Source of the DNA: an uncultured bacterium
GTDB taxonomy: Bacteria; Verrucomicrobiota; Kiritimatiellia; CAIKKV01
Assembly: GCA_903828035.1 (NCBI GenBank)
Contig: CAIKKV010000386.1
Coordinates: 1 to 9,524, forward strand
Direction: 5' to 3'
DNA length: 9,524 bases
The notes below the pieces were generated by a model, which did not search any database, had not been told where the DNA came from, and saw only the letters and a program-made list of their open reading frames with translations. This document shows, piece by piece, positions 1-8,841 of the stretch. The position numbers and the translations under genes are program-made. How positions within the stretch are numbered: the stretch's first letter is position 1; each line of letters starts with the position of its first letter.

Positions 1-1566
<1,566 letters not shown>

Positions 1567-1581
1567 GATCGTCCTCCGCTG

Positions 1582-2946
1582 CTAGCCCATGCGGTTCTTG
1601 TCGGCCCCGTTCACGAAATAGTGAAGCTGGCAGGTCGCATCCACGACCGCTTTCCACAGGTCACTCTTCAAGTCCACTTTCTGCCGCTCGATCGTGGCCA
1701 GGGGAATGGGAATGAGGCTATAGGAATTGTTGTTGTTGTGCTGGTTTCCGACCACGCAGTTGGTCCGGCCGGCCATGGCCGCGTGGACGGCGTTCCGGGC
1801 CAGCAGGTAACAGCGGATCGCATCGGTGCCGCGCGCGGGAATGCTGCGGATCGAGTAGCTGGGGTCGAAATACTTGACCGACGCCTCGAACTTGCGGCCG
1901 TCGAAATAGGACTGGATTTCGCGCCTGAGGAACTCGCCGATGTCCTTCTTGAGGATGTTCCCCGAGGCGTCCCGCCGCTCCGGCTCATCCTTGATCAGCT
2001 TCTGGCCCGCGCCTTCCGCCACCACGATCACGCAGTGGTCCTTGCCGCTCGCAAAGCGGCGCTCGAGGGCGCGGAGCAGCCCGCTTTCCCCGTGCAATTC
2101 AAAGTCGAGCTCCGGGATCAGGCAGAAGTTGACCACCGGGTGCGCCAGCGAGGCGTAGGCCGCGATGAAGCCGGAATCGCGCCCCATCAGCTTGACCAGC
2201 CCGATGCCGTTCGCCACGCCCTTGGCCTCCATATGCGCCGCCTGGACGATCGGCGTGGTCTCCGCCACGGCCGTTTCGAAGCCAAAGGTCCGGCCCACGA
2301 AGTTCAGGTCGTTGTCGATCGTCTTGGGAATGCCGATCACGCTGACGCCCAGGCGCCGCTTGCGGCACTCGTCCGAGATCTCGCTCGCCGCCCGCAGCGT
2401 GCCGTCCCCGCCGATGCAGAACAGCAGGTTGATGTTCATCCGGGTCAGCGTGTCGACAATCTCGGCCGTGTCCTGCTGCCCCCGGGAGGAGCCCAGCAGC
2501 GTGCCGCCCTTTTCATGGATCGTGTCGACAATCTCCGGGTCCAGCAGCATCGGCGTGTAGCCGAAGCGCGGGATGAAGCCGCGGTAGCCGTAGCGGATCC
2601 CGTAAATGGTCTTGATGCCGTAGTCGAAGGCCAGGATTTCGACCACGCCCTTGATCACGTGGTTCAGCCCGGGGCAGAGCCCGCCGCAGGTGACGATGGC
2701 GGCCCGGCTCCAGGCGGGGTCATGGAAAATATTCTTGTGCGGGCCCGCCTTTTCGAAGGAGGCCATGATCCCGAGCTTTTCAGACGTGCAACGCAGCTGT
2801 TCCACATCCAGGGAAATGACACAGCGGGCGCCTTCGGTCAGGAAATCCTGAATGCGGACGGGCGAGTTGATCTTGCATTCGCCGAGCGTTTCGACGTTGA
2901 AATCATAATCGCGGGGATTCTCAAGAACTTTTGAAAAAATGTCCAT
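1582..2946 (-). CDS. 6-phosphofructokinase, plant/trypanosome/TP0108-like long subfamily, probably ATP-dependent
   Basis: The 454-residue protein phosphorylates fructose 6-phosphate to fructose 1,6-bisphosphate in glycolysis. Visible PfkA-family landmarks are GGLCPGLN at 88-95, GSSRGQ at 152-157, the nucleotide-site GGDGT at 179-183 and the catalytic PKTIDND at 207-213 (catalytic Asp211). They continue with MGRDSGF at 254-260, PELDF at 278-282 and the sugar-phosphate segment around FDPSYSIRSIPARGTDA at 360-376. An N-terminal extension of about 80 residues precedes the core, as in the plant and trypanosome enzymes and unlike the compact 320-residue E. coli PfkA. Gly at the GGDG position is the ATP marker, while Lys208 is the residue usual in PPi enzymes; the combination fits ATP-using PPi-like enzymes. 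The ATG at 2946 was chosen over upstream in-frame ATGs because AAGGGAG lies at 2956-2962 and family similarity begins near MDIFSKVLEN. The run HNNNN at 403-407, where plant enzymes read differently, is unusual. Cofactor choice is inferred. Confidence 0.93.
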   Translation of the reverse strand: MDIFSKVLENPRDYDFNVETLGECKINSPVRIQDFLTEGARCVISLDVEQLRCTSEKLGIMASFEKAGPHKNIFHDPAWSRAAIVTCGGLCPGLNHVIKGVVEILAFDYGIKTIYGIRYGYRGFIPRFGYTPMLLDPEIVDTIHEKGGTLLGSSRGQQDTAEIVDTLTRMNINLLFCIGGDGTLRAASEISDECRKRRLGVSVIGIPKTIDNDLNFVGRTFGFETAVAETTPIVQAAHMEAKGVANGIGLVKLMGRDSGFIAAYASLAHPVVNFCLIPELDFELHGESGLLRALERRFASGKDHCVIVVAEGAGQKLIKDEPERRDASGNILKKDIGEFLRREIQSYFDGRKFEASVKYFDPSYSIRSIPARGTDAIRCYLLARNAVHAAMAGRTNCVVGNQHNNNNSYSLIPIPLATIERQKVDLKSDLWKAVVDATCQLHYFVNGADKNRMG

Positions 2947-2973
2947 AACCCGTTGCTCCCTTAACCGTGATCC

Positions 2974-3006
2974 GTTATATTCAAGGAAGTTCCGCCCCCT
3001 TGTCAA
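2974..3006 (-). promoter_or_regulatory. Candidate promoter of the pfk-glnS operon
   Basis: On the minus strand a perfect TTGACA at 3006-3001 is followed by AT-rich sequence containing TATAAC at 2979-2974 and the overlapping TGAATA at 2983-2978. The TATAAC spacing is 21 bp, which is long, while TGAATA gives 17 bp with a weaker -10. The pair lies about 30-60 bp upstream of the pfk ATG. The -35 is good but the best -10 is ambiguous, so the call is tentative. Cotranscription from the tRNA promoter is the alternative. Confidence 0.4.
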
Positions 3007-3046
3007 TGGCGTAGTATCCACGCCCAAGGGATCTGGAAAAGATGAA

Positions 3047-3062
3047 GCATGAACAATCATGC
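3047..3062 (-). terminator. Short perfect hairpin after tRNA-Glu, possible weak terminator
   Basis: The minus strand reads GCATGA-TTGT-TCATGC, a perfect 6-bp stem with a 4-base loop, starting 30 bases after the tRNA CCA end. It is followed by TTCATCTTTTCC, a broken T-rich tract. It could be a weak terminator, the 3' boundary of the tRNA precursor, or an operator upstream of pfk. The T tract is poor, so full termination is doubtful. Confidence 0.35.
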
Positions 3063-3091
3063 CGCTGGCCAATGGAGGCGGCTCTGGTGAC

Positions 3092-3166
3092 TGGCACCCC
3101 CTAGGAGAGTCGAACTCCTCTTCACAGGTTGAGAACCTGTTGTCCTAACCGATAGACGAAGGGGGC
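3092..3166 (-). tRNA. tRNA-Glu (anticodon CTC), CCA encoded
   Basis: The 75-base gene folds into a full cloverleaf. The acceptor stem is GCCCCCT with AGGGGGT, the D-arm is GTCT...AGGAC with GG in the loop, and the anticodon stem is ACAGG/CCTGT. The loop TTCTCAA places anticodon CTC at 3133-3131, which reads GAG (Glu). The short variable region is GAAG, and the T-arm is AGGAG-TTCGACT-CTCCT. Position 73 is G, followed by CCA in the DNA. Six acceptor pairs are Watson-Crick, but the terminal pair is G1-U72, where bacterial tRNA-Glu normally has G1-C72. The overall layout matches E. coli tRNA-Glu closely (TTCGTCTA after the acceptor, CCTAGGGG near the 3' end). It has its own strong promoter and lies 145 bp upstream of pfk on the same strand. 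Confidence 0.96.
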
Positions 3167-3188
3167 AATCACAAAAAAACAGAGGGTT

Positions 3189-3217
3189 AATATAGCTGCC
3201 GGTTTCGCGAAAGTCAA
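3189..3217 (-). promoter_or_regulatory. Sigma70-type promoter of tRNA-Glu
   Basis: On the minus strand TTGACT at 3217-3212 is followed by an exact 17-bp spacer and TATATT at 3194-3189. The tRNA 5' end is 22 bases beyond the -10, leaving a short leader. Spacing and hexamers are close to the ideal housekeeping promoter, as expected for a stable RNA gene. Confidence 0.8.
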
Positions 3218-3227
3218 TACGCTGCCT

Positions 3228-3258
3228 AAAAAAATGACAGCCGCCCGCCCTCGCCGTC
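3228..3258 (-). terminator. Intrinsic terminator of the glycan operon
   Basis: About 10 bases after the stop codon of the GH123-like gene the minus strand has GACGGC at 3258-3253 pairing with GCTGTC at 3241-3236. This gives six pairs, one of them G-U, around an 11-base G-rich loop. It is followed at once by A and seven T residues (3234-3228). It separates the glycan operon from the tRNA promoter, which begins only 11 bases further on. The stem is short, but the T run and placement support the call. Confidence 0.65.
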
Positions 3259-3268
3259 CAACAGGGGT

Positions 3269-6200
3269 TCAGCGTCCCCGGCCGACCAGTTTGGCGGCCA
3301 GGTAGTCCCGCCGCAGCTCCGCCGTTTTGAAATTGAACTCCATCCAGTCCGGAACGGCATCCGTAAACAGGCTTTCCACATCCGCCTGACTCATGGCCGG
3401 ATCGACCTTCGTCCCGAGCGCGTCGAGTTTTTCAACCGCGGGCAGCAGGCGCTGCGCATAAAACTCCGGATCCCCCAGCACGGCATCCTTCCAGAACGCC
3501 ACCTGCTCGGCGCGGGTCTTCTTGTAATTGCCGAACGCCTTCATGACGATCCTGCGCTTAATGGCCGCGAGCCGCTCCCGGGTCAGCCCCTCCCATTTCA
3601 CCGTGCCGAAGTCATGGATGTTGTGGACCTTCCCGTGCCAAGTCATGCCGCCCGCCCGCGTCCAGCGGATCACATTAAACGGCCATTCCGTGCCCGTCGA
3701 AGGCAACTTGTCGTAAACCATTTCCCAGGGAATGAACACACTGGCCCCAAACCCGCCGCTCACGGTCGCGGCGTCGGCCTTGCCATAGGGATCCATTTCC
3801 CGGTAATGGCGGTTAGGCGAGTTGTAACTGACGGTTTTAAAATTGGCCTGGGGAAAGCGGACAAACCACTGGTAGTAGCACTCGCTCGCGCCGGGGGCAA
3901 AACACATCTCCAGCTGCCCGCCATTGAGGAGTCCGGCTTCGACCTTCTCCGTCTCGGCATCCCGGCAGTCCACGTACATATGCCATCCCGCCGCGTCGTA
4001 CGCCATGTAAAAGGCGGTCTCCTTGTCGGCCGCTTCCTTGGCGGTCGCCAGCGCGCGCTCGGCATTCACATCATAAATCAGCAACTCGGCCGCCTTGCGG
4101 TCGTAGGGAACAAACTGCGACTCGCGGTTCGCCGCCTCTTTCAGAAGCGGCGACGCCAGCCAGCCATCGACCGTTGTCGGGGCCTTGTCGACAAACCGGC
4201 ACACATAGCTCTTTTTCGGCTCCTGCCGGTACATCCCGTCGGCCAGGGCCAAAAAGGCGCGAACCACGGAATACTGGCGCATCGTCATGAAGATTTTTCC
4301 CGCTTCGTGGATAGCCGTCACCCGGGCCTCGGAAGGCAATTCGGCTTCTGTAAACCCGGCGCCGGCCTTCCCGGCCTCGCGCTTCAAGTCCTCCGGATTC
4401 ACACCCACGTCGATTCCGGCGACAATGAGCTTAGCCAGAAACCGGTCATTGGCTATAAGCTTGGCATCGGCAACGGCCTCAACAGCCACCTCTTTCAAAT
4501 CGTCGCTCTTATGCTGGGCGGCAAGCGCGTCGATAATCGCGAACAGGGCTTTCCGATAGAACCGGACCGGCAACTTGGGCCTGGCCATGATCAAGCGGTT
4601 CGTCGCCACAATGTCCGACTGGGAAAGCGCCGCCGCAACCGGAGCAACGGGGACTATTGAGGCGGGAACCGGCGCCTTTTCCACCACCGGCGCCTGGGGC
4701 AATTCGGCATAGGCCTGCAAGGCCAGGATGCGGTCGATCATCTCCAGGCGGACGGTGTCCAGATCGGCGCTCTTTTCATCCATCAGCTCGAGCCACTGCA
4801 AGGCCCGGCGACCGGCGTACACGGACTCCGTCTTCCCCGTCGCGATGGCTTTCGCCGCCATGGTCTTGAGCAGGGTGGCATACCGGACATCATCGACGGC
4901 CTCGCGAATGCCCTCCCACTCCAGGGTGTCGACCACGCTGTCGCGGGTGGGATAGGTCATGTTGAATCCGCGGAAGTTATAGGCATCGCCCAGGAAATCG
5001 TTCCACCCCTGGCAGGTGAGGATATAATTCCCGATGCCGTCGTAATTCGCCTTGTACAGGGCCAGCCCATGAACGCGGCGCATGAAATCCGGATTCTCCG
5101 GACCGGTGTGGGGATACGCATAATTGGTGATGCGCTGGCCCAGCGCGTGCCACTTGCCCGACCGCTCGCGCGTCACTTCGCCGGGAATATTGACGAAATC
5201 CTCGTTGTAGGCGGCATATTTCAAATGCTCATCCTGGGCGGTGCTGTAAACCTTCAGGCCCTTGTCGTGGAGGTAGGTCCAGGGCTTCCGCTCCGCCACC
5301 ACGAGCCGGCGGGAAGGCTCGTCCCAGCCAAAGCAATAGACATTGGAGTGACCGAACAGGCGCTTCACGATATCGGAGGACTCGTCGATGCCTTTGATCA
5401 ATTCAGGAGGCACCGTCTGGTTGCTGATCGCCACATCCGTGACCGAGGTCATCCACCCGTAGGGTGGGATTCCCGGAACAGCCCCGAACAAGGGATCGGT
5501 CGCAAGGCCGGCTTCCCGGACCAGTTCAAGCTGCCGGGTAAAGACGTCCGCAAACCCGGTCTTGAAATCCCGATTAAGCAGCGGATGCCGGATATTGTGA
5601 TCCCTCATGTTCTCGAACATCGCCAGCATCTTGCGATCCGCATGCGCGCGGTCGCCGCCGCTCATTTTTAAAACAGAAGGGTATTGGGGGTCGTTATACA
5701 GCATCGTATAGAACTCCCGGCTGGGATCGTAATACGTCACCGGGGTCGGCAGCGCAAACGGAAGAACGCGCACGGCCAGGGGAATCGACACCGGCTTCAT
5801 CCCGGCGGCGGAAAGCGCCAGGGTGCCCGAATAAACGCCGGGGGCCGCATCGCGGGGAACCTTGACCGTGATCCAGAACTGCTTGAACAGCCCCGCCTCC
5901 AGCCGGAACGGCTGAATCGTCTTGGCATCCGCAACGGGCGTCGTTTCCGCGTTGAACGGCACGTTCACGGAAAACGGATTGCTGATCCACACGTATTGGG
6001 AACCCTCGGGCTCATCCACGCGCAGGTAGTTGTCGCGGGTCGAGGCGTCGACCCGGACCAGGGTTTCATCGTTCAGCAGCAATTCGGGAATCAGCTCGTG
6101 GCCTTTGTTGTCGGCGAAGTAGCTGTGCCAGGCCGTGCCGGACTGGTACCAGCACTTCACAACCTTCAGATCCACGCAGGACGCGGGAAGGGTTCCGCCC

Positions 6201-6529
6201 GGCCCGCTCAAGTCTGAAGCCGCAAGCGTGGCCTTTTCAATGTCATTCGCCGAAAAAACAAGAAAGGAGGCGGGCTCAAACTCATCCCGGGCCGCCACCA
6301 TCTTCACCGCGCCGCCCAGTTCGCCGTCCTCCGGAAAAGAGTCAGGCAGCCGCTTGACCGGGCTGAGCGCCGGAACGGCATACCAGGTCACCGGCAGCGA
6401 AACGGTGGAGCCCGGCGCCCGGACCTGCGCGGCCACCCGGTCCGCAAGCCCGCCGGGCGAGGCCGCCAGGGCGGCAAGCGCCCCTTGAAGAACGAAGGCC
6501 GGAACAATCGCTTTGAGCTGTGTTTTCAT
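3269..6529 (-). CDS. Secreted GH123/DUF4091-type glycoside hydrolase with C-terminal CBM9-like domain
   Basis: The 1086-residue protein begins with a basic-hydrophobic signal peptide (residues 1 to about 23, Lys3 and Lys6 then an Ala/Leu core ending LAAS), so it is exported. Residues about 75-258 look like the beta-sandwich domain that precedes GH123 catalytic domains, with ARDEFEPASF near 80 and VPRDAAPGVYSGTL at 224-237. The catalytic barrel runs from about 265 to 555 and carries FGWDEP at 400-405; Asp403-Glu404 match the Asp-Glu pair used by GH123 in substrate-assisted catalysis. EWEGIREAVDDVRYATLL at 537-554 is the usual barrel end. A Pro/Ala/Val linker (611-634) leads to a helical stretch of about 130 residues that I do not recognise. 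A CBM9-like beta domain (about 775-985, with WHMYVDC, FIPWEMV and WPFNVIRWTR) and a helical tail follow. Known GH123 enzymes act on beta-linked GalNAc; substrate here is not established. The start is fixed by the signal peptide and by AGGGA at 6534-6538, which overlaps the upstream stop. Confidence 0.8.
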   Translation of the reverse strand: MKTQLKAIVPAFVLQGALAALAASPGGLADRVAAQVRAPGSTVSLPVTWYAVPALSPVKRLPDSFPEDGELGGAVKMVAARDEFEPASFLVFSANDIEKATLAASDLSGPGGTLPASCVDLKVVKCWYQSGTAWHSYFADNKGHELIPELLLNDETLVRVDASTRDNYLRVDEPEGSQYVWISNPFSVNVPFNAETTPVADAKTIQPFRLEAGLFKQFWITVKVPRDAAPGVYSGTLALSAAGMKPVSIPLAVRVLPFALPTPVTYYDPSREFYTMLYNDPQYPSVLKMSGGDRAHADRKMLAMFENMRDHNIRHPLLNRDFKTGFADVFTRQLELVREAGLATDPLFGAVPGIPPYGWMTSVTDVAISNQTVPPELIKGIDESSDIVKRLFGHSNVYCFGWDEPSRRLVVAERKPWTYLHDKGLKVYSTAQDEHLKYAAYNEDFVNIPGEVTRERSGKWHALGQRITNYAYPHTGPENPDFMRRVHGLALYKANYDGIGNYILTCQGWNDFLGDAYNFRGFNMTYPTRDSVVDTLEWEGIREAVDDVRYATLLKTMAAKAIATGKTESVYAGRRALQWLELMDEKSADLDTVRLEMIDRILALQAYAELPQAPVVEKAPVPASIVPVAPVAAALSQSDIVATNRLIMARPKLPVRFYRKALFAIIDALAAQHKSDDLKEVAVEAVADAKLIANDRFLAKLIVAGIDVGVNPEDLKREAGKAGAGFTEAELPSEARVTAIHEAGKIFMTMRQYSVVRAFLALADGMYRQEPKKSYVCRFVDKAPTTVDGWLASPLLKEAANRESQFVPYDRKAAELLIYDVNAERALATAKEAADKETAFYMAYDAAGWHMYVDCRDAETEKVEAGLLNGGQLEMCFAPGASECYYQWFVRFPQANFKTVSYNSPNRHYREMDPYGKADAATVSGGFGASVFIPWEMVYDKLPSTGTEWPFNVIRWTRAGGMTWHGKVHNIHDFGTVKWEGLTRERLAAIKRRIVMKAFGNYKKTRAEQVAFWKDAVLGDPEFYAQRLLPAVEKLDALGTKVDPAMSQADVESLFTDAVPDWMEFNFKTAELRRDYLAAKLVGRGR

Positions 6530-6536
6530 CGTTTCC

Positions 6537-8696
6537 CTATCTGTTCCCGTTGATCATCAAAAACTGACCCGGCTCCAATTCCACGCGCTGGACGGAGCCG
6601 CCCTGATGCAGAAAACAGCCATGCGGCCGTTCAAAATCGACGTTTTGAAGGTAAATCCGGTTGGGTATCTTGAAGTATGAAAACGCGACATATTCGCATT
6701 CGGCGCGGGGCTCCTGGCGGTCGTCGGTGATCCAGACGTCCCCCCGGGCGCGCCGCGCGATGTGGCGGTAGATCATGCCGATCAATCCGGGCGAATCCAG
6801 CGTGGCCCCGGGCCCTTCATCGGTGTTCAAGGCTCCCGGATACGCCCAGGAGTTGAGGAAATAGACGGTGCCCTTGCCGCACCGGCGGCGCAGGAGCAGC
6901 GGAGCGGCCTGCTCGTCATCGACCACCAGTATCTCGGCGGCCGGGTCCGTGATTTCGATACTCCCCATCGCGGTGCCCATGATGCCAAAGCGGCGCGGAA
7001 ACGTGAAGCCCATCTCGGTGGCGCCGACTGGGGCGGTGGCCCAGTAAAACCGCTCGCCCTTTCCCTTGACTTTCACCCCGCACAAGTCGGACCAGTCGCC
7101 GCCATGCACCAGCTCCGCAACTGTATAGGCTCCGTAGTTCCGCGTGGCATTGGTGGAGAGCTGGGGAATGGAGATGAAGAGCGTGCCGCCATTCGACACA
7201 TACTCCTTGAGGATCGCGTATTGTTTTTCGGAAGCCGTGTTCCAGCCGGTAAAGAGAAGCGCCTTGTAGTGGGCCGAAAGGAAGCCGGCCGAAATCTGAT
7301 CCTTCGCGAAGCTGACCACATCCACCTGCCCGAACGGCGTTCCGGACAGGAAATGATTCGGATGCGGGCCCAGCAACGGAAGAAGCGGGAAGAACACTTT
7401 TTTCGCCGTCTCCCAGCCGCGTTCCGGAGCGCCCTCAAACCAGGCCGGATTTTGATCGGCCAGCGAATAGGCCCCGCCCACCGGAGTGTTGGCGTCATAC
7501 CGGTGGCCGCACAGATCGCAGTTGCCTTTCGCCAGGGCCACGGTGGTCTCGGGCTGGCCTTCCGGCGTGCCGTTTGCTTTGACGAAATCGTAAAAGTCCG
7601 AGATTTCCTTCCGGTAGCGGCGGCAGGGCTCGGCGCGATAATCGATCTTCTGATAATGCTTCCGGGCTTCATCAATGAAAGGAACGAACTTCAGCGGAAG
7701 ATCACCGCCCCATTTCACTTCAGACGGTTTCAAGGGAACGCGCGGCAGCTCGAACTTCGGCGAGTCCTCGCACAGGGACGCCTCGACGAACCAGTTCCCG
7801 CTCTCATTGATGACCATTTTGCAGCCGGCCATGTACTTCTGGTAGAGCGCCGCCCTTAGCAGGTCGAACTTGCGAGGATTCCGCAGCGGGATCCAGGAGT
7901 AATGCTCGTGGGCGAGATGGGAGCCCCACATGGGGAGATCGTGCTGCCGGTAAAGGCCGCGCGAAAGGGCCGATGCCATGTTGAGGTGGCGGAAACCAAA
8001 ATCCTCGACCACGGGAATGTCCGTCCCCGCGACCACTTCATAATCGATATGAAAGCTGCCGCTGGTGGCCATGATGTTGCCCCACCCCGAGGCGCGGCGC
8101 TCGTCGATATGCGCCCTCACGCGGGAAATCAAATCGTCGGCCAGCATCTCGAGGGTCACCTCTTCGGGCTTCTTGCCCCGCGTCATGTTCTCGTCAAAAC
8201 GGAAGGTGAAACTCTCCCCGAAATCATATCCGAGGTAATGCTTGCCGCCCTCCTTGAAACGCCGCGACCACTCGGGAAGCGCCTTGGTGTACAAAAAGGT
8301 GGTATACAGATCTTTCGCGGCGGCGGCCTTGATGATCCGCAGGAGCCCGGCGCCGAAGCGGTCGGCATGCTCCTTCAACTCCGCGCAATCGCTCGCGCGG
8401 ATATAGGTCCCGTTCTTCCAGTCGGGCTTCGGCACGTGAATGCCGATCTCGTCGAGGGCGTAAAACCATTCGGCATGCACGAAGGGCGCATAGCCGCGGG
8501 AATGGCCCCAGATCTGGAGCAGGTTGCCCTGGTTGTCGGCCAGGACCCGGTCAATCATTTCCAGAGGCAGATAATCCTGCGGGGTCCAGGACTGATGCGC
8601 ATACAGGCCGAGCACCATGTAATCCGCGCTCATGGGGTAGATGCCGGTTCCGACAAACATGCCGCAGGGCGGCAATTCGACTTTTTCACCTCGCAT
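6537..8696 (-). CDS. Glycosidase-like protein: probable TIM barrel plus amidotransferase-like domain
   Basis: I cannot name the family of this 719-residue protein. Residues about 15-345 look like a glycosidase TIM barrel. Segments of note are the LPLEMIDRVLADNQGN helix, SGSFHIDYEVVAGTDIPVVEDFGFRHLNMASALSRGLYR at 212-250 and WGSHLAHEHYSW at 257-268. Glu231 and Glu298 (INESGNWF) are visible acidic candidates for catalysis. Residues about 440-620 resemble the class I amidotransferase-like domain found after GH42-type barrels, with ALLFTGWNTASEKQYAILKEYVSNGGTLFISIPQ and the late strand RRRCGKGTVYFLNSW. A small beta-rich end follows. An insert carries NCDLCGH (Cys393, Cys396, His398). No signal peptide is present from any possible start, so the protein is probably cytoplasmic. 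The ATG at 8696 is preferred because GGAGAG lies five bases upstream; ATG at 8720 and TTG at 8747 have no such site. It is the first gene of an operon with the secreted GH123-like gene, 7 bp downstream. The glycan role is inferred from domains and this neighbour. Confidence 0.6.
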   Translation of the reverse strand: MRGEKVELPPCGMFVGTGIYPMSADYMVLGLYAHQSWTPQDYLPLEMIDRVLADNQGNLLQIWGHSRGYAPFVHAEWFYALDEIGIHVPKPDWKNGTYIRASDCAELKEHADRFGAGLLRIIKAAAAKDLYTTFLYTKALPEWSRRFKEGGKHYLGYDFGESFTFRFDENMTRGKKPEEVTLEMLADDLISRVRAHIDERRASGWGNIMATSGSFHIDYEVVAGTDIPVVEDFGFRHLNMASALSRGLYRQHDLPMWGSHLAHEHYSWIPLRNPRKFDLLRAALYQKYMAGCKMVINESGNWFVEASLCEDSPKFELPRVPLKPSEVKWGGDLPLKFVPFIDEARKHYQKIDYRAEPCRRYRKEISDFYDFVKANGTPEGQPETTVALAKGNCDLCGHRYDANTPVGGAYSLADQNPAWFEGAPERGWETAKKVFFPLLPLLGPHPNHFLSGTPFGQVDVVSFAKDQISAGFLSAHYKALLFTGWNTASEKQYAILKEYVSNGGTLFISIPQLSTNATRNYGAYTVAELVHGGDWSDLCGVKVKGKGERFYWATAPVGATEMGFTFPRRFGIMGTAMGSIEITDPAAEILVVDDEQAAPLLLRRRCGKGTVYFLNSWAYPGALNTDEGPGATLDSPGLIGMIYRHIARRARGDVWITDDRQEPRAECEYVAFSYFKIPNRIYLQNVDFERPHGCFLHQGGSVQRVELEPGQFLMINGNR

Positions 8697-8701
8697 CGCG
8701 A

Positions 8702-8707
8702 CTCTCC
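8702..8707 (-). promoter_or_regulatory. Ribosome binding site fixing the start of the glycosidase-like gene
   Basis: GGAGAG on the minus strand stands five bases before the ATG at 8696. The two other in-frame starts, ATG at 8720 and TTG at 8747, have no purine-rich site at this distance, so this site decides in favour of the 719-residue product. Confidence 0.7.
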
Positions 8708-8760
8708 GTTTGACGGACATAATCGGAGAAATGGCGGTCCGGCACAACTACCAAACTCTG

Positions 8761-8780
8761 ATATTTATGCGCAATATTTA
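8761..8780. repeat. Direct repeat flanking a palindrome in the divergent intergenic region
   Basis: Two copies of ATATTTA (8761-8767 and 8774-8780) flank the palindromic hexamer TGCGCA (8768-8773). The site lies 65-84 bp upstream of the glycosidase-like start. It is where -10 elements or an operator for that operon could sit, but in AT-rich DNA short repeats arise easily. Function is unproven. Confidence 0.3.
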
Positions 8781-8841
8781 ACCTGCCCCTCATCCGGCAA
8801 GGCCTCCACGGCAACAAACACTCCAGCGACTGCTTGATGTT

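Noticed and set aside
2947..3072. N-terminal extension of phosphofructokinase to 3072
   Set aside because: It would cover the candidate promoter and the good ribosome binding site at 2956-2962, and the added residues do not resemble the family.
3047..3166. Integration site of a mobile element at the tRNA-Glu 3' end
   Set aside because: No integrase gene, no repeated copy of the tRNA 3' end and ordinary housekeeping genes on the downstream side.
3614..4660. Plus-strand frame of 348 codons opposite the CBM9-like half of the GH123-like gene
   Set aside because: It is antisense to a continuous 1086-residue protein with clear domain structure and shows no domain of its own.
8697..8747. N-terminal extension of the glycosidase-like protein from TTG at 8747 or ATG at 8720
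   Set aside because: Neither start has a Shine-Dalgarno site, and the added residues give no signal peptide or domain; the ATG at 8696 has GGAGAG five bases upstream.
6762..8837. Two long plus-strand frames (6762-7859 and 7902-8837) opposite the glycosidase-like gene
   Set aside because: Composition is that of an antisense shadow, and the minus-strand frame has coherent domains, a ribosome binding site and tight coupling to the next gene.
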